A stretch of 64,000 nucleotides of DNA from Conus ventricosus (GCA_018398815.1 CM031614.1:51407941-51471940), one strand, 5' to 3'; positions 46,261-60,255 are shown, numbered from the stretch's first letter. Numbers and translations: made by a program. The notes: generated by a model from the letters alone, not told the origin.

Positions 46261-47099
46261 GTTTTGAAAGAACCCAGGCAGTAAAACTTCTTTTACATCC
46301 TATATAAGAAGTACATTCAGGCTGCTTAAAGCACCAGATGAAACTCGTATCCGCAAAATATAGTCTAGGAAGCCATTCGGTCCTAAACTCGACTACTATG
46401 GAAAAATCGAATTAGAATCCGAAGTTCATTTTTTTCATCCAAGAGCACAAAGGGGTCCAAGTACATTTGTTCTTTTTAACAAAGCAGACAATTAACCTGA
46501 AAGGGAGAAATGTTACCAGTATGAGACTGATGACCGACAAAAAAAAGAAAAGAAAATAAAGAAACAGCAAACAAGCCTCCCATTCCCCCCCCCCCCCCCC
46601 CAAATCATTGAGGGGGGGTGGGGGAGGGGGGGTGTATCGAGGAAAACAACAACAAAAAAACCCAAACTTACGTGTACTGAGCCGGACCTGGTAGGTAGCT
46701 ACCTGAGGAAGGGCCTTCAATTTGAGCAATTCTGTTCAAACATATACCACAAAATATTGTGTGAAACCTTTACAGCACGGTGAACAGTTTTGCTTTTGCC
46801 ATCTTCTTTTCATCCCATTCTCTTCTTTTTACCAAGTTGCCCCCCCCCCCCCCCCCAACCCCCATCCCCCTTAACCCCCACCCCTCTTACTTTTTGCTGC
46901 CCTTATTCTCAAGACTGTCTATGATCGTGCATTTTCCTTTTTTTCCCCTGTGCCCTCTATCCCCTTCCTTTCTTTCAAACCATACAGCCATCTTTCAATA
47001 TCCAATCGTTACATTAAGATAAGTACTGGATAACATGTAAACGGAAAGAAAACAAGTTATAGTGCGTGCATTTTCAGCATTAATCCTCCGTTAGTTTTT
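46261..47099. other. Unique stretch with C and G homopolymers
   Basis: C17-like run at 46586-46602 followed by G-rich 46612-46632, and C17-like at 46841-46857. No gene. Confidence 0.5.
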
Positions 47100-47445
47100 T
47101 AGCGTTAGATCTCCAATGGTTTAGAAGGACCCATGGTAACATGCATAGAGCGTTTGCTTGCGGATTTGACCGTTACGTTTTCGAACCATTCATGAAGGTC
47201 GGGATTTTAACGGCTCTGTACCCTATCTCCCGTCACCCAGCAGTAATGGGTACCTGATTCAGGGCATGGAAGTATAAAGGCGGCGGAGGGGAAGGACGGG
47301 CTCAGCCTTCCTTCAAACAACGCCCTGGACAGGTGAACCTCTAAATGTTCACCACTCCTAGACCAGGGACTTTTACTTAACCTATATTGGCTTATTGCAT
47401 GGGTACCGTCTGTCCCGTATATTGCATAAATCATTTCCAGCTTGT
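47100..47445 (+). mobile_element. Probable tRNA-derived SINE (degenerate head)
   Basis: Head with GCATAGAGCGTTTGCTTGCG and GTTTTCGAACC resembles tRNA A and B boxes. Body has CCCGTCACCCAGCAGTAATG and GGTACCTGATTCAGGGCATG. Ends and target duplication not resolved. Confidence 0.5.
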
Positions 47446-47569
47446 AAAATGTTTCTCCGTTTTATTTATGTGGCCTGGTTAATTCATTTAAAGCACAGCT
47501 GGGGTTTTCTCAACATTTAAAATGAAATGCGTTCTTAAGACTAGCCAGCAGCTTAAGGGGTTCTAGTTT

Positions 47570-48060
47570 TCAAGCCAAAGGGTTGAAGCAAGAGATGGGG
47601 AGGGAAGGGGTAGGCTCGTCAACCTATGATCACATGAAACATCTCGATTTTTTGTAACAAAAAGACCGAATTTCAAAAGGCAATGATAGGGGCAGCTGAA
47701 AAGAGATCCAGCCAGTTGTGATCGAAGAGGAACACAAGTAAACTTTATGTGACTTAAACTTTCCAGCTTAAAACGAGTGTCTGACAGTTATGTGATCAAG
47801 AATTCCGCCAAATGGTGACACTTTGAGACGCCAGACAATCAATGAGCGACACGTTCGATTTCGGTAGTGTTAACAAATCTTTGACCGTAGAAGGGCATTG
47901 AGGAGTCATGACTTGAATACGGCCCAGCACCTTTTGAGAGTAAGAAGTTCAGGGCCAAAACACTTGTCTGAGAGCAGTGTCTTCTCTGAGGATCTTCTGC
48001 TGTCAATCAAGCTCCTAAAATGTTTTCTACTGACTTATGGCCTTACCACTGACTTCCGGG
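47570..48060 (+). mobile_element. 3' fragment of an RLE-type LINE copy
   Basis: GGCAATGATAGGGGCAGCTG, then a CTGGTTGTGATC-like stretch and the tail GGAGTCATGACTTGAATACG to GAGGATCTTCTGCTGTCAAT, matching the ends of the copies at 24.84-25.2 and 49.83-50.15 kb. Confidence 0.65.
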
Positions 48061-48279
48061 AACAGTCCGGAGGACGCCGGGAAAGACGGGATGACAGTGT
48101 GGTAAACTTGGTCTGCGGGGTCTGTGGCCAGACTGCCTGGTTTGCCTTTCTCCAATTTGCCTCGAGTTTCAAAAGCTGCCCCAAGATTATCACCAAAAGG
48201 GGGTAAGAATGATGAATCCATTGGCGCTAACCAGATCTCTACTTGGAAATCCACAACATACTTTGTGTAAAACAAACGG

Positions 48280-50180
48280 CATTTCCATGTGTCTGTGCAA
48301 GGAAATTCTCCACGCGGCATGAAGATTCATACACAATCAAAAGGGATGCACAAAGTCTCTCATGAATGAACGGCAGCTCACTACACTATCTGATCAGATA
48401 TTGGAAAATTAAGGCCAAGATTCAAACCACTGTGCCAAGGACATCATGCTGAATATTCAGGTGCGAACTTTGTCTTTAGCCAAACACAAGAAATTCAACT
48501 CTGCCTCAAGCATAAAAGACGAGGACAAATTAGCTTTTAAAAAAGGGAGAAGTAGAATCAATATTAGAAGAAAAAAAAACTGTCTACAAACCGGATGTGT
48601 TAACAGAAACCACAGAGGAGCACAACTAGCCACAGACGGGGACACACCATATGGAACCTGCAGGATGACATGGAGTAAAACAACCAAAAGAAAAGACACA
48701 TTCTCAAAATTCTAGACGCCAACAAGACATGGACAATATCCGACAGAAAAAGAGAAATCTCAAGAAATAGATGAACGCTGCTTCAGATACTGAGAAGAAA
48801 CGGATAGAGGAGTTCCAAGATGATCTGAAAGTGCAACAGAGTGACATCAGCAAAACAGAATCAGTAAGTGGGAGAACAAGCAAAAAGAAAAAGAAACAAG
48901 ATTGCTTCTTCAAAGACACCTCCAATTTACCAGGAAACTTTTCCTACCAAAACGTCACAGTAGAACAAAGAAACTCCGCAGTAGCAACCTAGGAAGTAAA
49001 TATATTCTGACCCCCAGAGCAAAGCACCTCTTGGAAGTCCACGGCTTTGTGCGGACCGCAGCGCTTGGGAAAAAGTTCAGTAACAGAACCACTAACACTG
49101 GATATGGCAAAGACAATGGTCACGATAGCCAGAGCCAAATTTTAGCCTGAACTTGATAGAATACCCTATCTGTGGTATCAGAAGGTCTTAATGTCCTCTA
49201 GTGGCTCCATAATCTGTTAAGTTCAGCACAGAGGAAGTTGAATATCAGCGACTGCTGGATGATGAGTGATGAAGAGTATATTCTCTAGGGGCATAACTCG
49301 ATTGCCATCAATCAGTTACCTCCTCACGTTGGGGGGGGGGGGATTTTTTTTTTTGCTGTAACAGTATCGAGGTTGACTAAATACCTCGCAGAAAATATGT
49401 ACGTGGAAGTAGTACTATCATTCGAGGAAGGAGGCATCCAGGAATGTCTGCCTGTGTAGAACATGCCACTATGACAGAAAGCAATTTGAAGAGCTAGAAC
49501 GGCGAAAAAGGGACCTCGACTGGTGTGGCTCGATCTGGCAAATGTGTATGAATCAGTTTAAAAGATGATTCAGCTGGCCCTTTAGATACATAATATCCTA
49601 AAAACCACCCGAAAAACGCTGAGGAAGTACTTCTCAGTGACGTTCTCCACAAACTTACATTCATCAAAACAAACGACTCTAGTTGAACTCACTGTGCAAC
49701 ATGAAAGCATAATGGTGGAAACTCTGCCAGTCAAGCCAGCAGCTTTAGGGTATCCGACTTCCGAGTCAAGCCTATGATCTCATAAATCAGTTCTCGATTT
49801 CTGACAAGAAGAGGACCAGAATCCTAACGGCAATGGCAGAGGCATCTGAAAAGAGTTCAAGCTGGATCTGGTCAAGCTAAGCACAAAAGTAATCTTTATA
49901 AAGTCAACAACTCCAATCCTGCAACAGATGTCCTAAGCTGTGTGGGAAAGACATTCAAGAGGCGGGTCCTTGAGATACCTAACCATCGAAGACCCGCAGG
50001 TCTGAATTCCGACAGGACCGAAAATATTTCTGACAACATAATAACATCTCGGAGTCATGACCTGGATGCGGCTCAGGCCTCTATGATAAGAAGCTAAAGG
50101 ACCAAAACACGTGTCCAAGAGAATCCCTCCTGAAGACTTACTGTTCTGACGCTCTACGTAGATTTTCTTCCCCTTTTTAT
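48280..50180 (+). mobile_element. Second, heavily decayed RLE-type LINE copy
   Basis: Zinc-finger region at about 48285-48450 (CATGAAGATTCATACACAAT; CCAAGATTCAAACCACTGTG) parallels 21.0-21.13 kb. The palm region 49370-49640 parallels 22.09-23.06 kb and reads V-W-L-D-L-A-N without the TIR insertion. The tail at 49825-50170 parallels 24.84-25.2 kb. Internal deletions remove most of RT and RLE. Confidence 0.8.
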
Positions 50181-50284
50181 CAGTCAGAAGCAAAAATCAA
50201 CCCTTGGTCTCTTTTTTGGTTCTCACAATGCCAAATATATAACCTCCTCTTTAAAAGGGATGATATTCATTCATTCATTCATGC

Positions 50285-51770
50285 CCATCGCACCCGGTGG
50301 AGCATAGGCCACGACGACCCTTCGCCCATCGCACTCTGTTCTGAGCTGTTCTGGTCTTTCCCCGTCCAGTTGGTCCCTTGTTGTTTAAGCTCTGCCTCAG
50401 TGTCTCGCCTCCAGCTGTTGCAAGGCCGGCCTCTCTTCCTCTTCCCTGCGGTTCCAGGTCAGGGCTTGGCGAGTGGTGCTGGACGCTGGTTTCCCCTCGG
50501 GGTGTGTCCGATCCACCCCACTTCCTTCGCGTATCTGCTGGCCACTGGTTCCTGTCCCGCACGCTCCCACAGATCTTTGTTTCGGATCTTCTCGGGCCAT
50601 CCGATTTTTGTAGATGCGATCAGACAGGTGTTGAAGAATGTCTGAATCTTTTGTTGCATGGGCTGTGTTGTCCGCCATGTTCTGCATTCCTAGAGCAGAA
50701 CTGATTTCACATTTGAATTGAAGATGCGGAGTTTGGTTCTTATGCTGATTCCCCCAGTGCCCCAGATGTTTTTGAGCATGACGAAAGCTGCTCTTGCCTT
50801 GCCGATTCGGGCTGTGATGTCTCGGTCCGTACCTCCCTGTTGGTAAACCACGCTTCCCATGTAGACGAAAGACTCCACCTCCCTGAGGGGCTCTCCACCA
50901 ACTGTGACTGATGTGCTGGCAGTGGTTTGATTTTCATCAGTCGGTCTTCTTCCTGTTGATCTTGAGACCTGTCCTGGCTGATGTGGTCTCCAGGCGTGTG
51001 GTCTTGTCCTGCATCTGGCTGTGGCTGTGTGACAGGAGGGGCCGGTCGTCACGAAGTCGAGGTCGTCCAGCTACATCCAGTGTGTCCACTGTATACCGTT
51101 TTTCCTGCCTGTTGTAGTGGTCTTCATGTCCGTAAAGGGACCAGGAGGAAAGAGGAACGGCGACAGCAGGCACCCCTGCCGAACTCCGGTCTTCCCCCTC
51201 GAAACTTTCGGACGGGCTGGCCGGCGTGGGCAATCCTGCAGTTCATGCCCCGGGTAGGTGCACCGGATGGGGGAGATGATCTTCTCGGGGACTCCGTACT
51301 GCCTCAGTAGCTTCCACAGCGTCTCTCTGTCCACACTGTCGAAGGCCTTATAATCATGAAGTTGATGTAGAGGGGGAGTTCCACTCTAGCGAACTGCTCC
51401 ACAAATGAGCGCAGGCTGGCGATCTGGTGGGCACATGATTTGTTCTGCCGGAACCCTGCCTGCTGGTCTCGGAAGTTTGGGGGTCGACGCCTCCCTCACC
51501 TCTCCAGTAGAATCTTGTTGAGAACCTTGCCTGGCATTGACAGAGCATGATCCCTCGGTAGTTGCTGCAGTCCCTGAGGTCTCCCTTCTTTGGCAGCTTT
51601 GATGATGATTCCTTCTTTCCACTGGCCGGTTACCTCCTCCTTCTCCCAGATCTTGCTGAAGAGGCTGTATAGCATTTTGACAGCTGTCTCTATGTCCGCT
51701 TTGATGGCTTCTGCTGGTATCTCGTCCTGCTCTGCAGCCTTCCCATTTTTCAGAGTCATGATGCCTTTTT
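50285..51770 (-). pseudogene. Reverse transcriptase and C-terminus of the RTE-type LINE
   Basis: Reads L-K-N-G-K-A-A-E-Q-D-E-I-P-A-E-A-I, then D-R-E-T-L-W-K-L-L-R-Q-Y-G-V-P-E-K-I, K-T-G-V-R-Q-G-C-L-L-S-P-F-L-F, and a damaged catalytic box (R-D-D-R-P-L-L-S-H-S in place of F-A-D-D), followed by T-G-L-K-I-N-R-K-K-T. Downstream V-G-G-E-P-L-R-E-V-E-S-F-V-Y-M-G-S-V-V and the W-x-G-H-T region complete the usual order. Non-functional. Confidence 0.9.
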
Positions 51771-52507
51771 GATCTCTGCCTTTGAGGGTTTTTCGCAGCT
51801 GCTGGGCAGTTATGACTCGCGGGCCCCGGGTGGGATGTCTGGTGGGGCGTCAGGGCGGGGCGGTTCAGCAGCTCCCCGAAGTGTTTTGCCCATCGTTTCA
51901 GCTTTTCCTCGGTTTTGTCAGTGGGGTTTTCCCTTCTTGTCCTTCAAAGGCTTGTCTGTCTGCTGGAACTTGCCCATCAGCTTCTTGGTCCACCAGGTAC
52001 AGGTCCTTCAGGTTCCCTTTTCCGGCTGCTAATTCGCTTGACTGGCCAGGTCGTCAAAGTAGTCCCTCTTGTCCTTCTTGATGCCCTCTTCACTTCTCTG
52101 TTCGCTGTTGTGTGCTCTTCCTGTGCCTTGCCTTAGCTGCTCTTGTCAGCTCATGTTCAGCATAGTTTTTTTTCTCTCTCCTTGTTTCAAGCTTGTGGAT
52201 GGTGTCAGCAGAGATCCATTCCTTTTTGCTGGGCCCTTTTTCTTGCCAGGATCTCTTCACATTGTCATGCCAGAGCTTCTTGCAGTGTTCCCACTGTGTT
52301 TTGATGTCCGTCCACCATCTTCTATCAGCTCTTTTTAGCGGCTGGAACCTGTTGGAAAGGCTGATCTGGAATGCTGCTTGTGTGTCCCTGTTTCTGAGCA
52401 GTCCGACATTGTACCTTGTCCGCGTGTTGTTGACGTTGGAAATCTCTTGAGGCGAAGTCTCACTGTTTTAAAAAAGGTGGTGGTCTATGACACGTCAGCA
52501 CCTCTCA

Positions 52508-53100
52508 TCAACGAACATCCCGCCATGACCTCCTGAACTTTCGGCTAATGCAGATGTGGCAATCTGGTTCTCCATGACGTGGTTCGGGGGTCTCCTGTGG
52601 CCTTGTGGAAAGCAACTTTCGTGGGAAGATGCTTCCTCCTATCACCAGCTGGTTCAGGGCGCACAGGTCTGCAAAGCGCTCACCATTCTCATTCATCTGT
52701 CCCAGTCCGTGTGTCCCCATAATGTCCTCGTAGCCTGTGTTGTCCCTTCCAATCTTGGCGTTGAAATCTCCCATCAGTTGCATATGTCCTTTGCTCCTCT
52801 TCTGTCTATCACTGTCTGTTTGTTGCTGGTAGAAGTCTCTTTCTTCTATTCTTCCGCTTCATTGGTGGGAGCATAGCACTGGATGATGTTCAGCCTGATG
52901 GGCATTCTTCTTCGTGGTAAACTTTGGGTGTGATGATGCGGAGTTGACAGTTCCCATCCGTGAGTGCCCCCTGTCCCCGGTGCCAGCACAGGGCCATACC
53001 CACAGTGTGAGGGGGTCCATCCTCTGAGTGTCCTGAGTACAGCAGCTGTTCTCCAGATGAAAGTCTCAGCTTTCCCGACTGTAGCCACCTTGCTCACTCA
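52508..53100 (-). pseudogene. APE-type endonuclease of the RTE-type LINE
   Basis: Reads L-N-I-I-Q-C-Y-A-P-T-N-E-A-E-E and Q-L-M-G-D-F-N-A-K-I-G-R-D-N, the conserved Y-A-P-T and G-D-F-N-A-K-I-G motifs of LINE apurinic-like endonucleases, then R-F-A-D-L-C-A-L-N-Q-L-V-I-G-G. The first portion is frameshifted. Confidence 0.88.
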
Positions 53101-53470
53101 GTCCTAGCACTCCGATCTTGTAGTTTTTCATCTTTTCTTGCAACTTGGATGGTTTTCCTGTTTCGTACATCGTCCTGATCTTCCATGTGGCTCTTTTATT
53201 GTTGGTCCTGGGTGTTTTGAAGGGGGGTCAGCCTTGCAGCTTCCTTTCGCTTTCACTGCACGCGTCCATAAGTCTCCGGGATGGAGACCCTTCCTAGCCC
53301 CGGTGAATGTTTTGGTTCATTGTCGCGATGCTTCTGTAACTGGTCTTTTTTACAGGTAGGGTTGTTAGCCCTACGCAAACCCCTTTATCCTCGGGGCGAG
53401 TGCCTGCCTTAGTCCCTCTTACGACATGCATGGCAGGGCAGTGGGTCTATTCTATGCCCAATCCACAGGG

Positions 53471-54000
53471 GTAAAGGATGGTATGAGTCACAGAAATATT
53501 TTCAATCCTCCCAGAAACTTTCACAATAGCGATTCATCGCGTCTTTTCCCCCCTTTTCAGAAATTATACATGTCGCTATATCAGTAACCTGAATCCTTTT
53601 TAAGCCAATGCTTTTGTTTACTTTTCTATTAAGCTGGAACCATTTCAGTTTTGTTTAATTTGTTTGATTTTCTTGACCCTTTCTACCATCCTCTATCTGT
53701 TTTTATGTCACAGGTTCAAGATAACATACAGAAAATACTCATGCTTTATAAGAAAATGGTCATAATCGAACACTGTGGTTTTCAATAGCCGATTTGTTAC
53801 CTTTGCATTTGTGAGTCGTCACTGAAATGAATATGTCTAAACGGTTTTCATCATCTTTAGCCTTGCAAAGTTTGATACTCTTACACCTTATATGTCCTGA
53901 GAAAAGAATTTTAAAATTTACCCCCGGGTGCGCACACGCACGCACGCACATTGGAACTTTTTTGGAACTTTTTTGAGAAATTGAAGATGAAGAATATTAT
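53471..54000. other. Unique AT-rich stretch
   Basis: No supported gene. Confidence 0.4.
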
Positions 54001-54013
54001 ATATATATATATA

Positions 54014-54052
<39 letters not shown>

Positions 54053-54062
54053 CATATAATAC

Positions 54063-54138
<76 letters not shown>

Positions 54139-54150
54139 GACAGAGACACA
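54000..54150. repeat. (AT)n-(GA)n-(GACA)n microsatellite
   Basis: AT 54000-54050, GA 54067-54118, GACA 54119-54138. Confidence 0.97.
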
Positions 54151-55113
54151 GAGAGAGAAATTTCGCATCCCCACTATGTGGCTAATAGAATCGTCACTGC
54201 CGTCGAGTAAATGTTCAACCAATTTCACATTTTTCTACGTTCATTTCTTTTATAAGCTATTTTAGTTTCCATCCCACTTTAAACTTCCGCAACACAAAAG
54301 GGTTCAGTTACTAATCTATATTTCTGAGCAAGTCTACGTTTTTGTAGAATGTTTATATATTTGAAGACTTTTTCCAAAATGTATTCATGTTGCTTTGTTC
54401 AAACATGTCCGATTCACACGCACCAAGAACATCAATTTTTCGGATCAAGATAGCTGTGGTTTTGTTTTCCACGTATGGTTTTGGAAGCAAGCTGGCTTAA
54501 ACCAGGCGATTTTCAATGAGTGGTTATTCATCAGGCTGTGTATGCTTATCCTGTCCATCCCCCATCCCACTTCATCCACACATTTTGTACTGAAATATTG
54601 TTTCCTTTCAATCGACCAATCAATTTTCATAATATAGTCTGTGATGCAACTTTTTCAGAATCTGAAAAATTGAATAAGAGAATCTATAGATTTACGAATT
54701 TTGATAGCACTGATAAGCCAAGTTTTGCTATTCTAATGGTGTTAGCTTTTCCTTTGACGACATTTTATTTCATTGTAGCGTTTGGAATTCATCTGTCATA
54801 CTGGTATGTGTTTGTTTTCCATATCTGCTAAGTTTTCGTAAACTGCAGCCCCACAGTTTAACATTTTGAGGTGTTCTGTTTCATTGCATAGCAAATATAT
54901 TTTGTAGAATTTACCTCATATCTAACAAAACTATGATAATTTTTTTTAGGTGGGGGGGGGGGGGGGGGGTGTTAATTCTGGATATTTGCTCAAATTTCTA
55001 AAAATTTGTAAACAACTTTTCAAATTATTTCTTACCACCTTCCAGTTGTAAGATGCTGTCGTCTTTAGATTTATTGTGCTAATTTATTGTACTTGTGTAC
55101 TCCCGACCTCCTG

Positions 55114-55115
<2 letters not shown>
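54151..55115. other. Unique AT-rich stretch
   Basis: Short G run at 54952-54969. No gene recognised. Confidence 0.4.
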
Positions 55116-55148
<33 letters not shown>

Positions 55149-55250
55149 CCCACGCCTCTCTTCCAAACTTATCTCAAAATCTTATTTCTCTGTATCCCGC
55201 CTCCGACCCCCCCCCCCCCCCCCCCCCCCTCCCCTCCCCCACGCCTTTTC
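55116..55250. repeat. Duplicated poly(C) blocks
   Basis: C-runs at 55116-55145 and 55208-55229, each followed by TCCCC and CACGCC, i.e. a ~95-bp tandem duplication. Confidence 0.93.
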
Positions 55251-55459
55251 TTCAAAATCTTATCTAACAAACATTTTATGTAATCCACTTTCTATTTTAT
55301 ATTGCTGACTTCTTTCGGTTTTATTATAATGATGACGATGATGATGGTGACTATTAATATTATTATTACTATAATTATGATAATTTTTTTAGCTTTATAG
55401 CAATAATAAGAACATTAATAACCAGCCTTCTCCCACAAAAAACAAATGCACGAACACAC

Positions 55460-55541
55460 GCGCGCGCGCGCACTCACATACACACACACACACACATATA
55501 CAAACACGCGCCCGCGCATATGTATGTATGTTTATATATGT

Positions 55542-55600
<59 letters not shown>

Positions 55601-55740
55601 TACATAAACAAACAAACATACATACATGTTTGCACAAACACACGTCCATGCTCACACAAGCCCACAGTTACACATGCGCACGCACATACACACACGCGCA
55701 CACGCACGCGCACGCACACACCATGGACCCATCCATTCAC
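55460..55740. repeat. (AC)n-rich block, first of two related copies
   Basis: AC tracts and GCACGC words. The part 55600-55745 (GTTTGCAC...CCATGCTCACACAAGCCCAC...ACACACCATGG) is repeated at 56770-56900. Confidence 0.9.
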
Positions 55741-55864
55741 GCACACACATAATTATTATCATTAATATTATTATACTATAAATGTAATAATTTTTACAAA
55801 AATTATTGTAATAATACTGAAAACATTGATGACCAGCTTTTCCCCATAAAAAAACAAAAACAAA

Positions 55865-55865
55865 T

Positions 55866-55905
<40 letters not shown>

Positions 55906-55935
55906 CACACACACACACACACACACACCACACAC

Positions 55936-55993
<58 letters not shown>
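55865..55993. repeat. (AC)n then (AT)n
   Basis: AC 55865-55935, AT 55937-55992. Confidence 0.97.
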
Positions 55994-55997
<4 letters not shown>

Positions 55998-56056
55998 TGA
56001 ATATAACCAAAGAGCCTAAAATGATTTTAAAAGTGCTCGACCCCTTGGGGAGCAAC

Positions 56057-56900
<844 letters not shown>

Positions 56901-58430
56901 CGCATAAATTCACATACATGCGCGTGCACACACATGAAAGCACACACACACACAATCATAGCAGAGGCGTAGACAATGTTAGATCGGTATCCAGGTCTGA
57001 CTACACGTTGGGGTAACGCGCAGGACAAACATCTGCTGTGTCGTATCCATGAGACCCTCGTCTGAAATCCCTTCATCTTACTTATAAATCATCATCAATT
57101 GTAAATCCTGTGCACTTTAGTCTCGTAACTTAAAAAATGTGGTGCAGCATGTATGGACTAGTCCACATCCAGTGACAACTCTGATAAAACTGAAACTTCT
57201 TGTCCAAGTCTTTATTTGGTCACTAATACTTCGGCAAACATAACTAGATACGGGGATATAGGGTCCTATTCATTATCATATATGAATCTGACTTTTCATT
57301 TAAGCAAAGAAAGTTACATCCACTATAATGTTTGTTTTCCAAAACCTAAAGTATGATAACTTCACTCATATACGAACAGCCCCCACCCCCGTCCTGGAAC
57401 AAAATGTTGAGTATTTCAAAGCCGTTTCGAAAAGCATGTTACAAGATCAAACCCAACCGGTCGAGTCGTTGCACTACTGCACCGCTAACCACTCGACTTG
57501 TACACTAAATTGAACAATCGATGTGATCCACTTCACAGGTTCCTTTCGCACCACAATACTCGTCCCACAGGTTGTAGGTGACAAAGGAAGAACTGACTCG
57601 AAAGAAAACGTTGTGTTCAGAGTTTGAAGGCGACCCCGTCCAGATGTTGTCTGGTCTCTCAGCCGAGGCATAGTCACGTGTCTACCAGCGAAGCCGTTCA
57701 TTGGCACATGACCGAAATGAAGAGAAATTTATTTCAACAGACTGAAAACTCGCCTCAAAATCTTTCCCTACCCACGGCATCCGAGACTGAAAACACAAGT
57801 GTTGCATGTTTATTTTGGAGTGAAATTTTGCACTTCCAGTGTAAGTTCTTCCGACAGATAACTCTGACTAAAACAGTGGAGGGCCTCCTTTATTTCTTAG
57901 CTCTGACTTTCAGATTCGGCTTCGCCCACTAAAAGCTGGGACAACTCCTGCCTCACCTTTCACTTTACGAGCAGCTTGGTTCCCTGCCTAGGCAGTCTTG
58001 TCTATGCATGATGGAAACTTCAATAGCTTACCGAAAAAATCTCAGACTCCGATATCCACAGCTCTAACCGTGACTCAAAAAAACTCTAACCTGACCTTAA
58101 CCCTGACCCAAACCTGACAAAAAAAAATACCCTTCGTCGATCTAGTATGCTTGCGGTGTTGAGGCAGTGGGGTTGTCTTTCCGGTCTCCGTCGTTTAGGA
58201 AAGAACGCCCGCAGTTCGATGTTGTAATTTGCCGTTGAAGACTATAATACGTTTGCGGTCCGGCGTATAACTATTTTGCGATGTACAGGAGATCTGTACA
58301 TATCGCTTTTAAAGTCGGTCAGATTTCAATTAGTTTCTATTTAATACCTTTCAGAGGAAAGTAACTACTTTGAAAAGTGTGAGGAAATAAAAACATGCCT
58401 GTTACATGCGCCGTTCGCAAGAATAAAGTA
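56901..58430. other. Mostly unique stretch containing the weak e9-like candidate
   Basis: 57437-57505 (minus) has GAGTGGTTAGCGGTGCAGTA and GGTTGGGTTTGATC, faintly tRNA/SINE-like. Nothing else supported. Confidence 0.4.
57520..57673 (-). CDS. Candidate exon similar to e9 (weak)
   Basis: The minus frame reads N-I-W-T-G-S-P-S-N, N-V-F-F-R-V-S-S-S-F-V-T-Y, then D-E-Y-C-G-A-K-G-T-C-E-V-D-H-I-D-C-S and a stop (TAG) two codons later. The tail C-x(4)-C-x-V-x-x-I/V-x-C resembles the end of e9 and start of e10 (C-S-Q-N-V-R-C-T-V-D-N-V-E-V-R-C). A possible acceptor GCTGGTAG lies at the 5' edge, with a poor pyrimidine tract. The in-frame stop makes it either a terminal exon or a decayed paralogous exon. 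Boundaries are approximate. Confidence 0.35.
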
Positions 58431-58431
58431 G

Positions 58432-58432
<1 letters not shown>

Positions 58433-58468
<36 letters not shown>

Positions 58469-58557
58469 ATGTATGTGCGCGCGCGCGCATGACTGTGTGC
58501 GTGTGTGCGCACACGCACTCGCGGGCATTAGTGCGTTTATATGCGAATGTGGATATA

Positions 58558-58589
<32 letters not shown>

Positions 58590-58738
58590 ATCCTCTCTCC
58601 TCTCTCTCTCTCTCTGCGCGCTTGTTCGTGTGTATGCGCGCGTCCATGCGCGCGCGCGCGCGCGCGCGCGCGGTGTGTGTGTGTATGTGGAAGAGTGGGT
58701 GTGGATGGTGTGTCTGTTTATGGGCATGAAAGAGAAGA

Positions 58739-58801
<63 letters not shown>

Positions 58802-58805
58802 CAGA
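58433..58805. repeat. (CT)n, (CG)n and (GA)n block
   Basis: CT 58433-58464, CT 58558-58612, CG 58648-58671, GA 58743-58800. Confidence 0.96.
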
Positions 58806-59073
58806 GCGCAAGTACGCGTCATCTATGTTTGGATGTGTTCAAACCGGTGGTGACCTTGGTGTCCTGTTGAACACCTTGAGGAATACAAAATGGAACATCT
58901 CTGGATGCGTTTTTCATCCCGGCAAAGGATTTTTTTTTCATACTGCACAGATTGCTTGACGTGGAAGCTGTATTGTTTATAATGTTCTAGGGTCCTTTTT
59001 ATTTTATCTGCTCTGAAATGATTTTGTTGTTGTTGTTGGTTTATTTGTTTTTGTTTTGTTTTGTTTTGTTTTT

Positions 59074-59075
<2 letters not shown>
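58806..59075. other. Unique stretch
   Basis: (TTG)n and (TTTTG)n near 59024-59070. No gene. Confidence 0.4.

Positions 59076-59077
<2 letters not shown>

Positions 59078-59141
<64 letters not shown>
59078..59141. repeat. (GT)n microsatellite
   Basis: Pure GT tract. Confidence 0.97.
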
Positions 59142-59339
59142 ATGTTTTTAATGATGTTCTAACTGACGAATGTGAAAACCGCCGCGTAATGTTCCAGGGT
59201 AGTTATCTGTAATGAACCTTTTCGTTGTCTTTATTGTTATTAGTTGTTTGTTTGTTTGTTTTAATTTAATTTTCCCCAGACTGATGCATTTTTAAATAAG
59301 TTTAATGACCGCGCAGTTAGGATTATTACTTAACGAGTA

Positions 59340-60255
59340 CATACACGTCAGGATGACAACTCACAGAGCACATCAACTTTAAGGTGACAACTTAAAAGAG
59401 TGTACGTTAACGTTCGATGACAACTTAAAATAGTGCGTTAACGTTACGATCATACCTTAAAAGAGTACGTAACGTTACGACGCCAACTTAAAAGAGTACG
59501 TTAACGTTACGATGATAAACTTAAAAGAGAGCACTTTTAGCGTTACGATGACAACTGAAAAGAGTACGTTAACGTTACGATGATAATTTGAAGAGTACAT
59601 AGACGTCAGGATGATCGTTTACAGAGTACATAGACGTCAGGATGATCGTTTACAGAGTACATAGACGTCAGGATGATCGTTTACAGAGTACATAGACGTC
59701 AGGATGATCGTTTACAGAGTACATAGACGTCAGGATGATCGTTTACAGAGTACATAGACGTCAGGATGATCGTTACAGAGTACATAGACGTCAGGATGAT
59801 CGTTTACAGAGTACATAGACGTCAGGATGATCGTTTACAGAGTACATAGACGTCAGGATGATAACTTTCAAACTACGCAGATGTGAGAATAATAACTTAC
59901 AAAAAGGTACATAGACGTCAGAATGATAACTTGCAGAGTACATATCGTCAGGATGATATTGTACAGAGTACATAGACGCCAGGATAACTTAAAAAGAGTA
60001 TACAGACATCAGGATGATGACATACTTAATACACTGACGCAACGATAACAACATACCTGATTATATGGACTGTTAGGATGATAACGCAACCGAACACGTG
60101 AACTTTGAAACAATGTCATACCAAAGCATAAAGACGTCACGGAAATCATATACAAAAGTACGTGGAAGTCAAGATTATACCATACCTGAGTAGACAGACA
60201 TAAGAATAGTAGCATACCGAATACGTAAAAGCCAGACTAATAACACACCCGAGTG
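59340..60255. repeat. 31-33-bp minisatellite growing from the 60.6-kb exon donor
   Basis: Homogeneous 31-bp core at 59584-59855 (AGAGTACATAGACGTCAGGA, TGATCGTTTAC), flanked by diverged units. Nearer the exon the units read GATAACATACCTGAGT..., which on the transcript strand is ...CAG|GTATGTTAT, like the real ATTGG|GTATGTTAAT. The array resumes at 60470-60560 up to the exon. Confidence 0.92.

Larger units (their letters stand above)
50265..53470 (-). mobile_element. RTE-type LINE, near full length but decayed
   Basis: Minus-strand order from 53.47 kb: untranslated leader, APE-type endonuclease, RT, C-terminal part, then an (ATTC/GAAT)n tail at 50264-50282, as usual for RTE elements. Many frameshifts. 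Lies upstream of e1 and could be intronic if the 60.6-kb exon belongs to the same gene. Confidence 0.88.

Noticed and set aside
50285..53100. Host gene of the craniofacial-development-protein-2 type
   Set aside because: That label is commonly given to RTE-type LINE open reading frames; the endonuclease plus RT order and GAAT tail show a LINE.
53790..53840. 21-nt microexon TTTCAG|TGACGACTCACAAATGC...|GTAACA on minus
   Set aside because: Such short acceptor-donor pairs are expected by chance. The peptide (T-T-H-K-C-K) is uninformative.
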